47,300 nt of DNA. Source: a virus. The translations under genes and the position numbers were made by a program. The stretch is from positions 1-47,300 of IMG/VR virus record IMGVR_UViG_3300047678_000203; one strand, written 5' to 3'. Each line of letters begins with the position of its first letter. The stretch's first letter is position 1. Positions 23,723 to 30,923 of this stretch are shown here, one piece after another. Below the pieces are notes generated by a model. It ran no database searches, was not told the DNA's origin, and was given only the letters and a program-made list of their open reading frames with translations.

Positions 23723-24335
23723 CTTCACGCTAAGCCAGCTCATCGCCTCGCCGGAGTTCCCGCTCCCGGCAGACAGCGCACCGGCCCGGTTCACCCGGCT
23801 CCTCGCCGAGGTGGTCCCCGGCTGGCGGGTCGAGCCGCCCGACGAGCAGGCCGTCGACATGCATTTCGCGGCGATCACCCCGGACGACACCCGGCGCAGT
23901 GTCGCCGTCACCGTGGACTGGCCGCCAGCGGCCGGATACCGGGACATCGACGAGTGGACGGTGCACGGCTACGGCCCCCACCGGGTCGGCATGGAGTTGC
24001 AGCTGTGCCACGACGCCGGCCGGGAGGAGTTCGCTGTCGCGCTCCGCCTGCTACGGACGGCGTGGGAAGACGTTCGGTCCGGATCAGCCGGGCCGAAGCG
24101 AAAAGAGGAGGGCCTCGTGGAGGTCAAGGGAATGCAGGTCAACCTGGACGGCGCCGACTGGAAGAAGAGCAGCCGCTCCGGTGCGGCAGGGCACTGCGTG
24201 GAGGTCGCGGTCGTCGGGCAGGCGACCGCGGTCCGTGACTCGAAGGACCCGTCAGGCCCGGCGCTGGTGTTCACCGGCGACGAGTGGGACGCGTTCCTGG
24301 GTGGCGCGAAGGCCGGCGAGTTCGACCGGAGCTGA
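23715..24335 (+). CDS. Long protein with C-terminal DUF397 domain
   Basis: From the ATG at 23715 the frame stays open for 206 residues and runs into the DUF397 domain without a stop. Residues 1-123 form an alpha/beta domain of unknown family (GWRVEPPDEQAVDMHFAAIT, RVGMELQLCHDAGREEFAVA). Residues about 124-134 are a charged linker (PKRKEEGLVE). Residues about 135-206 are DUF397. A strong ribosome site and GTG lie inside the linker at 24105-24119, so a short form may also be made. Whether the long form exists cannot be told from sequence. Confidence 0.55.
   Translation: MGDFTLSQLIASPEFPLPADSAPARFTRLLAEVVPGWRVEPPDEQAVDMHFAAITPDDTRRSVAVTVDWPPAAGYRDIDEWTVHGYGPHRVGMELQLCHDAGREEFAVALRLLRTAWEDVRSGSAGPKRKEEGLVEVKGMQVNLDGADWKKSSRSGAAGHCVEVAVVGQATAVRDSKDPSGPALVFTGDEWDAFLGGAKAGEFDRS
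24117..24335 (+). CDS. DUF397 protein, short form
   Basis: This 72-residue form starts at GTG 24117, 5 bases after GAGGAGG (24105-24111). It has the DUF397 hallmark: WKKSSRSGAAGHCVEVAVV, then AVRDSKDPSGPALVFTGDEW and FLGGAKAGEFD. DUF397 proteins are small partners of XRE-TPR regulators in actinomycetes, for example the WhiJ neighbourhood, and likely modulate them. The strong internal ribosome site suggests this is the main product. Confidence 0.72.
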   Translation: MEVKGMQVNLDGADWKKSSRSGAAGHCVEVAVVGQATAVRDSKDPSGPALVFTGDEWDAFLGGAKAGEFDRS

Positions 24336-24350
24336 CCCTCTCCTGATGGG

Positions 24351-24382
24351 CGGCGGCCGGGCCACGCATGGCCCGGCCGCCG
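24351..24382. terminator. Hairpin between converging genes
   Basis: CGGCGGCCGGGCCA (24351-24364) and its exact complement at 24369-24382 form a perfect 14-bp stem with a 4-base loop. It lies between the DUF397 stop (24335) and the end of the minus-strand gene (24387). There is no long T tract. It probably ends both transcripts. Confidence 0.75.
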
Positions 24383-24386
24383 TTCG

Positions 24387-24596
24387 CTATTCGCCTTCGG
24401 AGCCCTCGTCAACGGGCGGACGGTGCTCGCGGATCCAGGCCATGACTTCGTCCTCGTACCAGACGGCGCCCATGCGCAGGGTGTCGTCGACGGGGTCGGG
24501 AAAGCCTTTGCGGTGCATGATCTCGCGGGCCCTGGTGCGTGCGAGCCCGAGTGCTTGCTGGATCTCCCAGGCACCCATGAGTCGCTCTCTGCGCAT
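24387..24596 (-). CDS. xis: Excisionase-like small helix-turn-helix protein
   Basis: This 69-residue protein (63 residues from an internal ATG at 24578) has the winged HTH pattern of the AlpA/Xis group: MGAWEIQQALGLARTRAREI, then GFPDP, AVWYEDEVMAWIREH. The internal start has a better purine-rich site (AGAGAG). It is on the same strand as the integrase but separated from it by one plus-strand gene. In temperate actinophages such proteins bend attachment-site DNA and direct excision. Another DNA-binding role is possible. Confidence 0.68.
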   Translation of the reverse strand: MRRERLMGAWEIQQALGLARTRAREIMHRKGFPDPVDDTLRMGAVWYEDEVMAWIREHRPPVDEGSEGE

Positions 24597-24888
24597 GGGC
24601 TGAAGTTATGGTCCCGTTCGGAGCGGCCCACTGGTCCGCTCAGGTGAGCGGCCTGTTGATCAGTTGTCGCGCGCCATACTGCACGATCACTGCGAGTGTG
24701 GCAATAGTTGCTGCACGTGCGTTCAGCTTTCGGCGTTGATCGGTACGTTCGGCGGATCGGTGACCGAAAACGATCGACACGCTCGCTCCCCGTTACGGGG
24801 ATGTTGCGGGGCGTGGTCGCCGGGTTCTAGTGGACCTTCGCCAGTCACCGCAGCCAGCGGCGACCAACGCAGGAACGGGGAAGTACCC
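24597..24888. other. Non-coding region between divergent genes, possible attP and promoter region
   Basis: This 292-base gap lacks any protein-like frame. It is visibly less GC-rich than the rest. It contains a 16-base near-palindrome CCGCTCAGGTGAGCGG (24636-24651, 7-bp arms), and GTTGATC twice (around 24655 and 24735). It lies between the Xis-like gene and the gene at 24889, with the integrase beyond. A phage attachment site (attP) and two promoters would fit. No tRNA end or core sequence can be proven from this side. Confidence 0.4.
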
Positions 24889-25185
24889 ATGACCACCCAC
24901 ACCGCCGCCGCCGTCCTCAGCCCCGACGACCAGCCCGACACCACCGCCGCCAGCCTCGAACACTGCGAAGCCTGCGGCTACCAGCTCTACGGCATCGTCC
25001 ACACCTGGGAAGCCGCCTACGACCTGCTCCGCGCCGACCTGGTCCAGGTCATCGTCGTGGCCCGCCGCGACACCTGGGCACCACGCATCGAGTACGCCGA
25101 ACGCCGCAACCAGCGCGTAATCGCCAGCCGCGGCACCACCAACACCCGCTGGCGGCGCGCCCGCGTCGTCCGCCGCTACCGCTGA
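24889..25185 (+). CDS. Small protein with CxxC motif, unknown
   Basis: This 98-residue protein from ATG 24889 is preceded by GGGGAAG. It has CEACGYQLYG at about residues 22-31, a helix (TWEAAYDLLRADLVQVIVVA), and a very basic C-terminus (TRWRRARVVRRYR). The CxxC could hold zinc with later residues. It is the only plus-strand gene between the Xis-like and integrase genes. Its own promoter must lie in the preceding gap. Function is unknown. Confidence 0.68.
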   Translation: MTTHTAAAVLSPDDQPDTTAASLEHCEACGYQLYGIVHTWEAAYDLLRADLVQVIVVARRDTWAPRIEYAERRNQRVIASRGTTNTRWRRARVVRRYR

Positions 25186-25197
25186 CCGCACACACGA

Positions 25198-25232
25198 AAG
25201 CGCCGGACCCATTCTCACTGGGTCCGGCGCTT
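25198..25232. terminator. Bidirectional terminator before the integrase end
   Basis: AAGCGCCGGACCCA (25198-25211) pairs perfectly with TGGGTCCGGCGCTT (25219-25232) around a 7-base loop. It lies between the converging plus-strand gene (ends 25185) and the integrase (ends 25241). The A-run and T-run at the ends serve both directions. Confidence 0.85.
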
Positions 25233-25240
25233 CCTTGCGT

Positions 25241-26080
25241 TCAGGTTAGATCCGGCAGGGCTGCCACCGCAGCGGCCCGCTGAGCGTCGACGACCTCGAC
25301 GTACCCCTGCGTGGTCGACACGTCCGCGTGCCCCATCAAATCCTGCACGGTCCGCAGGTCCTTCGTCCGGGCGTACGTCTGCGTTCCGAACCAGTGCCTC
25401 AAGCGGTGCATGCTCGCCCCGGCCTGCATCTTCCGCAGCCGGTAGTTGCCCCGGTGCGCGACCTTCTGCGGGCTCAGCCGGGTCACGCCGTCGTGGTCCA
25501 GGGCGACCGGCCCGGCGGGCAGCTCGGCGACCGCCCGCCACAGTGCCGGGTGCGTCGGCACGAACCGCTCCCGGTCGCCCTTGCCCGACGGCACCCAGAC
25601 GTGCTGCTCGGTGATGTGCGCCCGGTCGGCACGCGAGATCTCCACGCACCGCAGTCCGGCGTAGGCCGCCAGCAGGAACCACGCCCGGTGCGGCTCCGGG
25701 GCCCGGCCGAGCATGTCGGTGAGCTGCTCGGTGCTGACCGGCTTCGGGCGGCGACGTGGCCGGCGGACGCGAGGCAGGCAAACGGTGGGGTCGTAGTCCA
25801 GCCAAGGGTCGTCCGGGTCGTCCGGGGGGTAGCACGCCCAGGAGAAGAAGCCGGCGATCGCGGATCGGTAGGTGAGCCGGGTCGACGGGCCGCGGTTGGG
25901 TGCGAATATCCAGGCGCGCAGTTCGGGGGTGCTGGCTCCAGCCAGACCGCTGGGCAGGTCGCGGTCGGCCCGGCGCAGGATGCCGGTGTAGTCGGTGATG
26001 GTGCGGGGCGACAGGGCGGTGTCGACGCCGTCAGCGGCCTCGGCGGCGAGGTGGGTGGAGTACAGCTCGATGAGGTCCAT
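25241..26080 (-). CDS. int: Tyrosine integrase
   Basis: This 279-residue protein starts MDLIELYSTHLAAEAADGVD (ATG at 26080, GGGTGG upstream). The N-terminal SAM-like domain (residues 1-95) includes TALSPRTITDYTGILRRADR. The catalytic domain has R144 in AYAGLRCVEIS, K167 in SGKGDRER, H225 and R228 in MHRLRHWFG, H251 in LMGHADVSTT and the nucleophile Y260 in TTQGY. All six active-site positions are present, so the enzyme should be active in attP x attB recombination. It is shorter than lambda Int and lacks a clear arm-binding domain. It lies 13 bases from the repressor, in the same direction. Confidence 0.92.
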   Translation of the reverse strand: MDLIELYSTHLAAEAADGVDTALSPRTITDYTGILRRADRDLPSGLAGASTPELRAWIFAPNRGPSTRLTYRSAIAGFFSWACYPPDDPDDPWLDYDPTVCLPRVRRPRRRPKPVSTEQLTDMLGRAPEPHRAWFLLAAYAGLRCVEISRADRAHITEQHVWVPSGKGDRERFVPTHPALWRAVAELPAGPVALDHDGVTRLSPQKVAHRGNYRLRKMQAGASMHRLRHWFGTQTYARTKDLRTVQDLMGHADVSTTQGYVEVVDAQRAAAVAALPDLT

Positions 26081-26093
26081 GTGATCCACCCTG

Positions 26094-26531
26094 TTACGCG
26101 GCGCTGCGGCTGGGGATCGTGTGTCCGGGGGTACGAACTTGGCGCGGTCTGCGCTCTTCCCGAGTTGTCCGTCCGGTCGGGCGTTGACGGGAGCGGACCG
26201 GGTGTGCCTTTGGCGCTGGAGCCGCCGAACGGCTGATCTGGCCGGAAACAACCTTAGGGTTGTTGATCACCCCGGCCGCGACTTCGGCTCCGGGGAGAAG
26301 CGCCTGGAAGCTGATGCCGAGGCCGCTGGCGATGAGGGCCAGATCGTTGAGGTCGATGGGCTGTTTGCCGCGTAGGCGGACGCTCAGCCACTGCTCCGTT
26401 TTCCCGATCCTCCGCGCCAGTTCGCTCTGCCTAATGTCGGCACGGGTCATGGCGACGCGGATCTCCATGGCTACGAGTTGCGTGAGGGTCTTCGCGGGGA
26501 CCTCAGGCTCAAGACTCATAGCGTCAATCAT
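26094..26531 (-). CDS. XRE-family immunity repressor
   Basis: This 145-residue protein from ATG 26531 has GGAGG 6-7 bases upstream. Residues about 20-75 form an XRE HTH: MEIRVAMTRADIRQSELARR, IGKTEQWLSVRLRGKQPIDL, NDLALIASGLGISFQALLPG. The C-terminal 50 residues are basic and unstructured (RSRQRPTGRTTREERRPRQV). It is transcribed divergently from the Cro-like gene across an 87-base gap with inverted repeats. It precedes the integrase in the same direction, so one lysogenic transcript can carry both. No C-terminal peptidase domain of the LexA/CI type is visible. Confidence 0.83.
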   Translation of the reverse strand: MIDAMSLEPEVPAKTLTQLVAMEIRVAMTRADIRQSELARRIGKTEQWLSVRLRGKQPIDLNDLALIASGLGISFQALLPGAEVAAGVINNPKVVSGQISRSAAPAPKAHPVRSRQRPTGRTTREERRPRQVRTPGHTIPSRSAA

Positions 26532-26604
26532 GATGATCCTCCGTCATCAAGTCAACCTTTCGGACAGGCTGGCACATCCATGCTTGACGCCTCACGCTAT
26601 GAGT
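26514..26604. promoter_or_regulatory. Operator region between repressor and Cro-like gene
   Basis: ACTCATAGCGT (26514-26524) is matched by its exact complement ACGCTATGAGT (26594-26604). GCGTCAA (26521-26527) is matched by TTGACGC (26584-26590). The right half also has CTCAC...GTGAG symmetry (26592-26606). These flank the start regions of both divergent genes, as expected for a repressor-operator switch. TTGACG at 26584-26589 could also be a -35 box; no clear -10 follows at 17 bases. Confidence 0.55.
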
Positions 26605-26618
26605 GAGAGTCTTCATCC

Positions 26619-26879
26619 ATGACGCAAGAGACAACGGTTTTGACGACCGGCCTAACGCATCGCGTTGCGGCTGAGATCAGGGCTGAGCTTGCGCGCCAGC
26701 AGATGACTCAGCGGGAACTAGCCCGCCGGATTCGCATCGACCAGGCCATCGTCAGCAAGCGCCTCAACGGCGGCTCGGCCCGCTCGTGGACGCTCGACGA
26801 GCTGGACAGCATCGCTGTCGCCCTGGGCGTCCCGGCGGCCTCGTTCCTCGCCGCCCGGTCCACTGCGAGCGCGGCATGA
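26619..26879 (+). CDS. Cro-like XRE-family regulator
   Basis: This 86-residue protein is one XRE HTH domain: THRVAAEIRAELARQQMTQR, ELARRIRIDQAIVSKRLNGG, then LDELDSIAVALGVPAASFLA. It is divergent from the repressor and is the first gene of the early lytic operon, the Cro position. The ATG at 26619 lacks a strong ribosome site, and a short upstream frame (ATG at 26599) ends at the start codon. It overlaps the next gene (ATGA). Confidence 0.82.
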   Translation: MTQETTVLTTGLTHRVAAEIRAELARQQMTQRELARRIRIDQAIVSKRLNGGSARSWTLDELDSIAVALGVPAASFLAARSTASAA

Positions 26880-27985
26880 CCGACATCGCCCCCCTGACCC
26901 GCGCCGAGGCGATCGCCCTCGGCGACTGCGAGCAGCGCATCGAGCGCGGACTCAAGACTTTCATCGAGGTCGGCACCGCGCTCATCGCGATCCGCGACAA
27001 CCGGCTGTACCGGGCCTCGCACGGGACCTTCGAGCTGTACTGCCGCGAACGATGGAACATGACGCCGCAGCACGCCAACCGGCTCGCCCTGGCTGCCGGG
27101 GTCGTGGCGTCGATGGAACCAATTGGTTCCACTCCGCCGCCGTCCACCGAGAGCCAGGCCCGCGAGCTGGCGAAGGTGCCCGAGCCGGAGCGCGCCGACG
27201 TGTGGGCCGAGGCCGTCGAGCGCACCGCCGGCAAGCCGACCGCGGCCGCCGTCCGCCAGGTCGCCGAAGAGCGCACCGCGCCGGACCTGAAGCCCCGGAT
27301 CGTCCGGCAGCTCACGCATGCCGGGCAGGAGGGTCTGACGGTCGCCGACATCGCGGCGGCCTGGCCCGGCGCCGTCTCCCGCGCCGACCTTTGGGCCGCC
27401 CTCGGCGAGCTGGAGGAGGCCGGCCAGGTCGAGCCTGCTGGCCGGGCGCGGCGCGGCAACCACATGGAGGACCTGTGGGCGCTCGCCGAGCTGCCCACCG
27501 AAGACCACCCGACTCAGGAGGGTGAGGGCCGGTCGGCCGGCCTCCCGTTGGCTGCGGCTACAGCCGACGAAAGCGACGCGTCTGTGGTGGGCGACGTCGC
27601 AGCCGACGAGCTTCCCGACCCGCTCGCGGGCGTGGGCGACCAGTACCGCACCGACCCGGCCGAGCGGATCGCCTCGGTCGCCGAGGTCGCCCCGGAGTTC
27701 GTCCGGCCGGCCGAGCCGGACCCGGTCGCGCTGGTCAACGCCGCCCTAGACCGGTTCGTTCCGGACCAGAACGCGGGCACCTTCGCGTGGCGCAAGGACC
27801 TGCACGCCCGGTTGAAGCCCGCGCACCAGGTGACGCTGTGGATCGACGTCGACGACGCGGCCGAGTTCGCCTCCGCCGACGACGTGGAGACGATTCGCCA
27901 GCTGGCGCTGTCCTTCGCCGACCTGCACCGCCGGATCCTGGCGGCCCGCAACGACAACGTCGTGCAGCTGCGAGCGGTCCAGTGA
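26876..27985 (+). CDS. Early regulatory protein with helical N-terminal domain
   Basis: This 369-residue protein has an N-terminal domain of about 80 residues (EQRIERGLKTFIEVGTALIA, then LYRASHGTFELYCRERWNMT, PQHANRLALAAGVV) found in many actinobacterial phage and plasmid proteins and probably DNA-binding. Residues about 90-150 contain the ParB-like phrase TESQARELAKVPEPERADVW. Residues about 155-200 form a winged-helix-like segment (LTVADIAAAWPGAVSRADLW). The C-terminal part is helical. It may organise transcription or replication early after infection. Exact function is unknown. Confidence 0.75.
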   Translation: MTDIAPLTRAEAIALGDCEQRIERGLKTFIEVGTALIAIRDNRLYRASHGTFELYCRERWNMTPQHANRLALAAGVVASMEPIGSTPPPSTESQARELAKVPEPERADVWAEAVERTAGKPTAAAVRQVAEERTAPDLKPRIVRQLTHAGQEGLTVADIAAAWPGAVSRADLWAALGELEEAGQVEPAGRARRGNHMEDLWALAELPTEDHPTQEGEGRSAGLPLAAATADESDASVVGDVAADELPDPLAGVGDQYRTDPAERIASVAEVAPEFVRPAEPDPVALVNAALDRFVPDQNAGTFAWRKDLHARLKPAHQVTLWIDVDDAAEFASADDVETIRQLALSFADLHRRILAARNDNVVQLRAVQ

Positions 27986-28512
27986 ACCGGGCCATCAACC
28001 GCGCGGCCTGGTCGCCGGAGGAGCGGGCCGAGTTCGACGAGCTGCTGGCCGAGGTGATCGCCGCGTCGACGAGCACGGCCGAGCGGCTGGCCCTGATGGA
28101 CGCGAAGGTCCTCGACGCGGTGCAGGCGCACCGACCCTGGGCTACGGAGTTCATCATGGCGGCCCGGCGTGAGGGCTACGCGCGTGAGATCAGCCGCCAC
28201 CAGGGTCGCCAGCGGGTGACGGTCGCCTACGACGGGCGCGTGCTGTCGGTTCCGGCCGTGCAGGCGCGACGGGTGGTCGACGAGTCCGGCGTGACCGGCT
28301 ACCAGCGCGAGCTGATCGAGCTGTGGACGTGGGACGAGCTGCGTGAGAAGCGCCGCGAGGCCGTCAAGGCGTCGACGACCTACACCGAGAAGGTCGCCCA
28401 CTACGACCGGCTGCTGATGCTCGGCGAGCTGGCTCCCGGATCGGAGACGCCGGCCGAGGCCGCCGCTGCCCTGGGCGTGGACCTCGGCGAGTGGCTAGGC
28501 CGCGCGGCGTGA
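27982..28512 (+). CDS. Early operon protein, unknown, helical
   Basis: This 176-residue protein from GTG 27982 overlaps the previous gene by 4 bases. It is helical and charged, with NRAAWSPEERAEFDELLAEV at the start and TWDELREKRREAVKAS in the middle. The end reads AAAALGVDLGEWLGRAA. It could act with the preceding protein, but no family is recognised. Confidence 0.72.
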   Translation: MNRAINRAAWSPEERAEFDELLAEVIAASTSTAERLALMDAKVLDAVQAHRPWATEFIMAARREGYAREISRHQGRQRVTVAYDGRVLSVPAVQARRVVDESGVTGYQRELIELWTWDELREKRREAVKASTTYTEKVAHYDRLLMLGELAPGSETPAEAAAALGVDLGEWLGRAA

Positions 28513-28602
28513 GCCGCGCCAAGAACTGAAACAGATGCGTCGCCCGGGGTGAGGCCCGGACGACGCCGCACCGGACAGCACTCCCAACAGAAAGGACGTC
28601 CG

Positions 28603-29889
28603 ATGACCAGTCCGACTCTACCGGCCGCCGAGCACTCCCACAGTGGTGGAAGCGCTGGTGGGCCTGGTGAGAACTCCGCCAGCTGCGTGTGTGGCGTGAC
28701 GTTCGACGGGTTCGACACCCACCGCGAGGCCGTCGCCCAGGTCGAGCAGCACATCCGCGACGAGCAGGAGACCAAGCGCGCCGACCAGCTGGCCGTCGGT
28801 GACTGGGTGTCCCTGCTGGCCGACCACCGCGACCCGTGGGAGACCCGCCGGAACACGAAGGTCGCGGCCGTGTTCCCGTACACCGACGAGGTCGAGAACG
28901 ACCGGGTGTTGCTGGTTACGAGGACGTCCGACGCCGCGCGTCCGTGGACGAACCGGCTGCTGGCCGATCAGCCGGTCCGGGTGTTGACCGCCGACGAGCT
29001 GGCGGCCGTCCGTGAGCAGGCCGAGCGGGCAACGAAGATCGCCGACATTCGGGCGTTCGCCGACTTCCTGGAGCAGCACCCGGATCTGCCCGTCACTCAC
29101 ATCCGGATGCAGGCGTCACTCAACCCGCACGGTGACGTGTGGAACAGCGGGGCTGAGGGCGTTGCCGAGGTGCAGCGTCTCGCCGGGCTCTTCGACTGCC
29201 GGGTCAAGCAGGACGACGAGCACATCACGGCGACCCGCGAGGTGGGGGCGACCGAGTACGTCATCGTGGCCTGGCACAAGGACGGCCGCCCGGCCGAGGC
29301 GATCACCTGCAACTGGTGCACCGACCCGGCCAGTCCCGACCCGGCGCTTCACCCCGGTGACGGTCGCACCCACGTTCCCGCCGATGACCTGGGCTTCGGC
29401 TTCTCGCGTCAGGATGACGACCCGCAGGTGATCCGCCCGCATTCGCCCCGGGTTCCGCTGCACACGGGTGCGGTGGTCGACGGCGGCGTCCTGGTCGACG
29501 AGACCCCAGCCGAGTCCCCGGCGAGCGGCCTCACTCTCGCCGCCGACCTGTCGCGTGGCCCGCTGGCCGGCACCACGCCGGTCGTCACCTACTTCTCCTT
29601 CGGCCACGGCCAGACCGACCCGGACACCGGGCAGAAGCTGATCGACCACTACGTGACCGTGGTCGCGCCGACGTACGAGGAGTGCCGGGCGGCGATGTTC
29701 GCGTCCCGGTTCGGCCGGGCGTGGTCGTTCGACTACCTCGCGGGCCGGGCGAAGACGACCGAGGCTGTGTCGGAGTGGACCGAGCACGAGGTCATCATGG
29801 CGCCCGGCACGGATCCGGCGTTGGGCGAGGCCGCGCTGAAGGCGGCGGCTGCTCTGCTGGTCGACGAGCCGGTTGCCGAGGCCCGCTGA
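28603..29889 (+). CDS. Early operon protein with conserved C-terminal module
   Basis: This 428-residue protein starts MTSPTLPAAEHSHSGGSAGG; AAAGGA lies 8 bases before the ATG. Residues about 28-60 include a C-x-C motif (CVCG) near the start of a helical segment. A conserved module lies at about residues 330-400 (TYFSFGHGQTDPDTGQKLID, then YVTVVAPTYEECRAAMFASR and FGRAWSFDYL). I recognise this pattern, F-x-F-G-x-G-x-T-x-P-x-T-G, as recurring in actinophage early proteins of unknown role. It stands as a separate domain after a proline-rich linker. Confidence 0.75.
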   Translation: MTSPTLPAAEHSHSGGSAGGPGENSASCVCGVTFDGFDTHREAVAQVEQHIRDEQETKRADQLAVGDWVSLLADHRDPWETRRNTKVAAVFPYTDEVENDRVLLVTRTSDAARPWTNRLLADQPVRVLTADELAAVREQAERATKIADIRAFADFLEQHPDLPVTHIRMQASLNPHGDVWNSGAEGVAEVQRLAGLFDCRVKQDDEHITATREVGATEYVIVAWHKDGRPAEAITCNWCTDPASPDPALHPGDGRTHVPADDLGFGFSRQDDDPQVIRPHSPRVPLHTGAVVDGGVLVDETPAESPASGLTLAADLSRGPLAGTTPVVTYFSFGHGQTDPDTGQKLIDHYVTVVAPTYEECRAAMFASRFGRAWSFDYLAGRAKTTEAVSEWTEHEVIMAPGTDPALGEAALKAAAALLVDEPVAEAR

Positions 29890-30101
29890 TGGCCGAGATC
29901 TACCGCGGCAACTACGACCGGGAGCCTCCGCCGCCCGCCGCGCCGTCGCAGGGCCTGTGTCGGCAGTGCGACCACCGGGCCACCCGCCTGGTCCGGTACG
30001 GGGTCAACGAGCCGGTTGCGGTCTGCCTGTGGCATTCGCTGGTCGCCCAGCAGATGAGGCACGCGCACCTGGTCCGCGACCTCGCGACCGCGTCTCCCTG
30101 A
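29889..30101 (+). CDS. Small zinc-finger-like protein
   Basis: This 70-residue protein has CRQCDHRATRL at about residues 25-35 and CLWHSLVAQQMRHAH further on, giving a possible Cys-Cys-Cys-His site. The ATG at 29889 overlaps the previous stop by one base. Many genes downstream share this small zinc-ribbon style. Function is unknown. Confidence 0.7.
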   Translation: MAEIYRGNYDREPPPPAAPSQGLCRQCDHRATRLVRYGVNEPVAVCLWHSLVAQQMRHAHLVRDLATASP

Positions 30102-30166
30102 TCTGCGGTGCGGCGAGGGCCCGACCCCCCTCCCGCCGTACCGCCGCCGGGCTCGCATTCGCGGGC

Positions 30167-30257
30167 GGGTCCGGCACCGGCCCGGGACGCAGGTCCCCTA
30201 CCTCGGCGTCCCGGGCCGGACCCCCGACTTCGCACCGAACTTCGCACCTACTTCGCA
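30167..30257. promoter_or_regulatory. Structured leader with triple ACTTCGCA repeat
   Basis: GGGTCC (30167-30172) and GGCCCGGGACGC (30179-30190) pair with GCGTCCCGGGCC (30206-30217) and GGACCC (30218-30223), with an inner AGGT/ACCT stem. This makes a long, stable hairpin. Right after it, ACTTCGCA occurs three times (30227-30234, 30239-30246, 30250-30257). They lie in the 166-base gap just before the start of the long overlapping operon. A terminator/antiterminator or operator is plausible. Confidence 0.55.
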
Positions 30258-30267
30258 GGAGCACTCC

Positions 30268-30603
30268 GTGGAACTCAAGCTCGAACGCCGCGACCAGGCC
30301 AACGAGACGCCGCACATCGGCCCCTTCATGCTCACGCCCGCCGTCAACGAGGACTACTGGGCCTATCGGGTCCGGCTCTCCGACAAGCAGGCCATCGTCG
30401 GCTTCCCGAAGTTCATGACGATCGGCATCGGCTTCGCGGTCGAGGAGGACCGGAACACCAACTTCCCGTACACCGTCGACACCGAGGCGACGTTCCAGCA
30501 CATCAAGCACAACAAGGGCGACGACTCGATCTCCGACGATGACGTCCGTGCCGCGATCGCGCTGGTCCAGCAGGCCGCTCGGGAAGACCGGGGGGACGTC
30601 TGA
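30268..30603 (+). CDS. First gene of the overlapping early operon, unknown
   Basis: This 111-residue protein from GTG 30268 is preceded by CAGGAG at 30256-30261. It contains PFMLTPAVNEDYWAYRVRLS and FMTIGIGFAVEEDRNTNFPY, with strands and an acidic C-terminus. A 1-base overlap joins it to the next gene. No family is recognised. It follows the hairpin and repeat region, so it marks the operon start. Confidence 0.75.
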   Translation: MELKLERRDQANETPHIGPFMLTPAVNEDYWAYRVRLSDKQAIVGFPKFMTIGIGFAVEEDRNTNFPYTVDTEATFQHIKHNKGDDSISDDDVRAAIALVQQAAREDRGDV

Positions 30604-30923
30604 TGAGCCTGCTCGAAGACTTCTACGTCAACACCGGGGAGATCCGCCTCCCCGACAACGAGATCATCACCCGGCCAATCGCCGCCGACCGCCCGTCGTT
30701 CGCCGTGCTCGGCAGCTCGGGTGAGTTCCCGCTCGGCATCCGCCCGCCGGCGCCCGACCTGATCGACCCGGCGGCGACGCTGCGGATCTCGGTGCCGGTC
30801 ACGTACGGCAGCCCGATCCCGCTGGCCGTGCCGCGCCGTCCGTGGTTCTACCGGGGTACGCACCGGTGGACGCGGTCGCTGGCGCTGCTGACCGCCGCGA
30901 CGTGGCCGGGCGGTGCCCGATGA
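30603..30923 (+). CDS. Early operon protein, unknown
   Basis: This 106-residue protein starts MSLLEDFYVNTGEIRLPDNE, has proline-rich turns (PPAPDLIDPAATLRI) and a basic end with tryptophans (RPWFYRGTHRWTRSLALLTA). It overlaps both neighbours. No family is recognised. Confidence 0.7.
   Translation: MSLLEDFYVNTGEIRLPDNEIITRPIAADRPSFAVLGSSGEFPLGIRPPAPDLIDPAATLRISVPVTYGSPIPLAVPRRPWFYRGTHRWTRSLALLTAATWPGGAR

Noticed and set aside
22053-24335. Classical toxin-antitoxin module
   Set aside because: No toxin family is recognisable; DUF397 with XRE-TPR is better described as a regulator pair.
24820-24840. tRNA 3'-end-like GGTTCTAGT
   Set aside because: Only a T-loop-like fragment; no acceptor or anticodon arms around it.
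30227-30257. CRISPR-like array
   Set aside because: Only three 8-base repeats with 3-4 base spacers; far too short for CRISPR.
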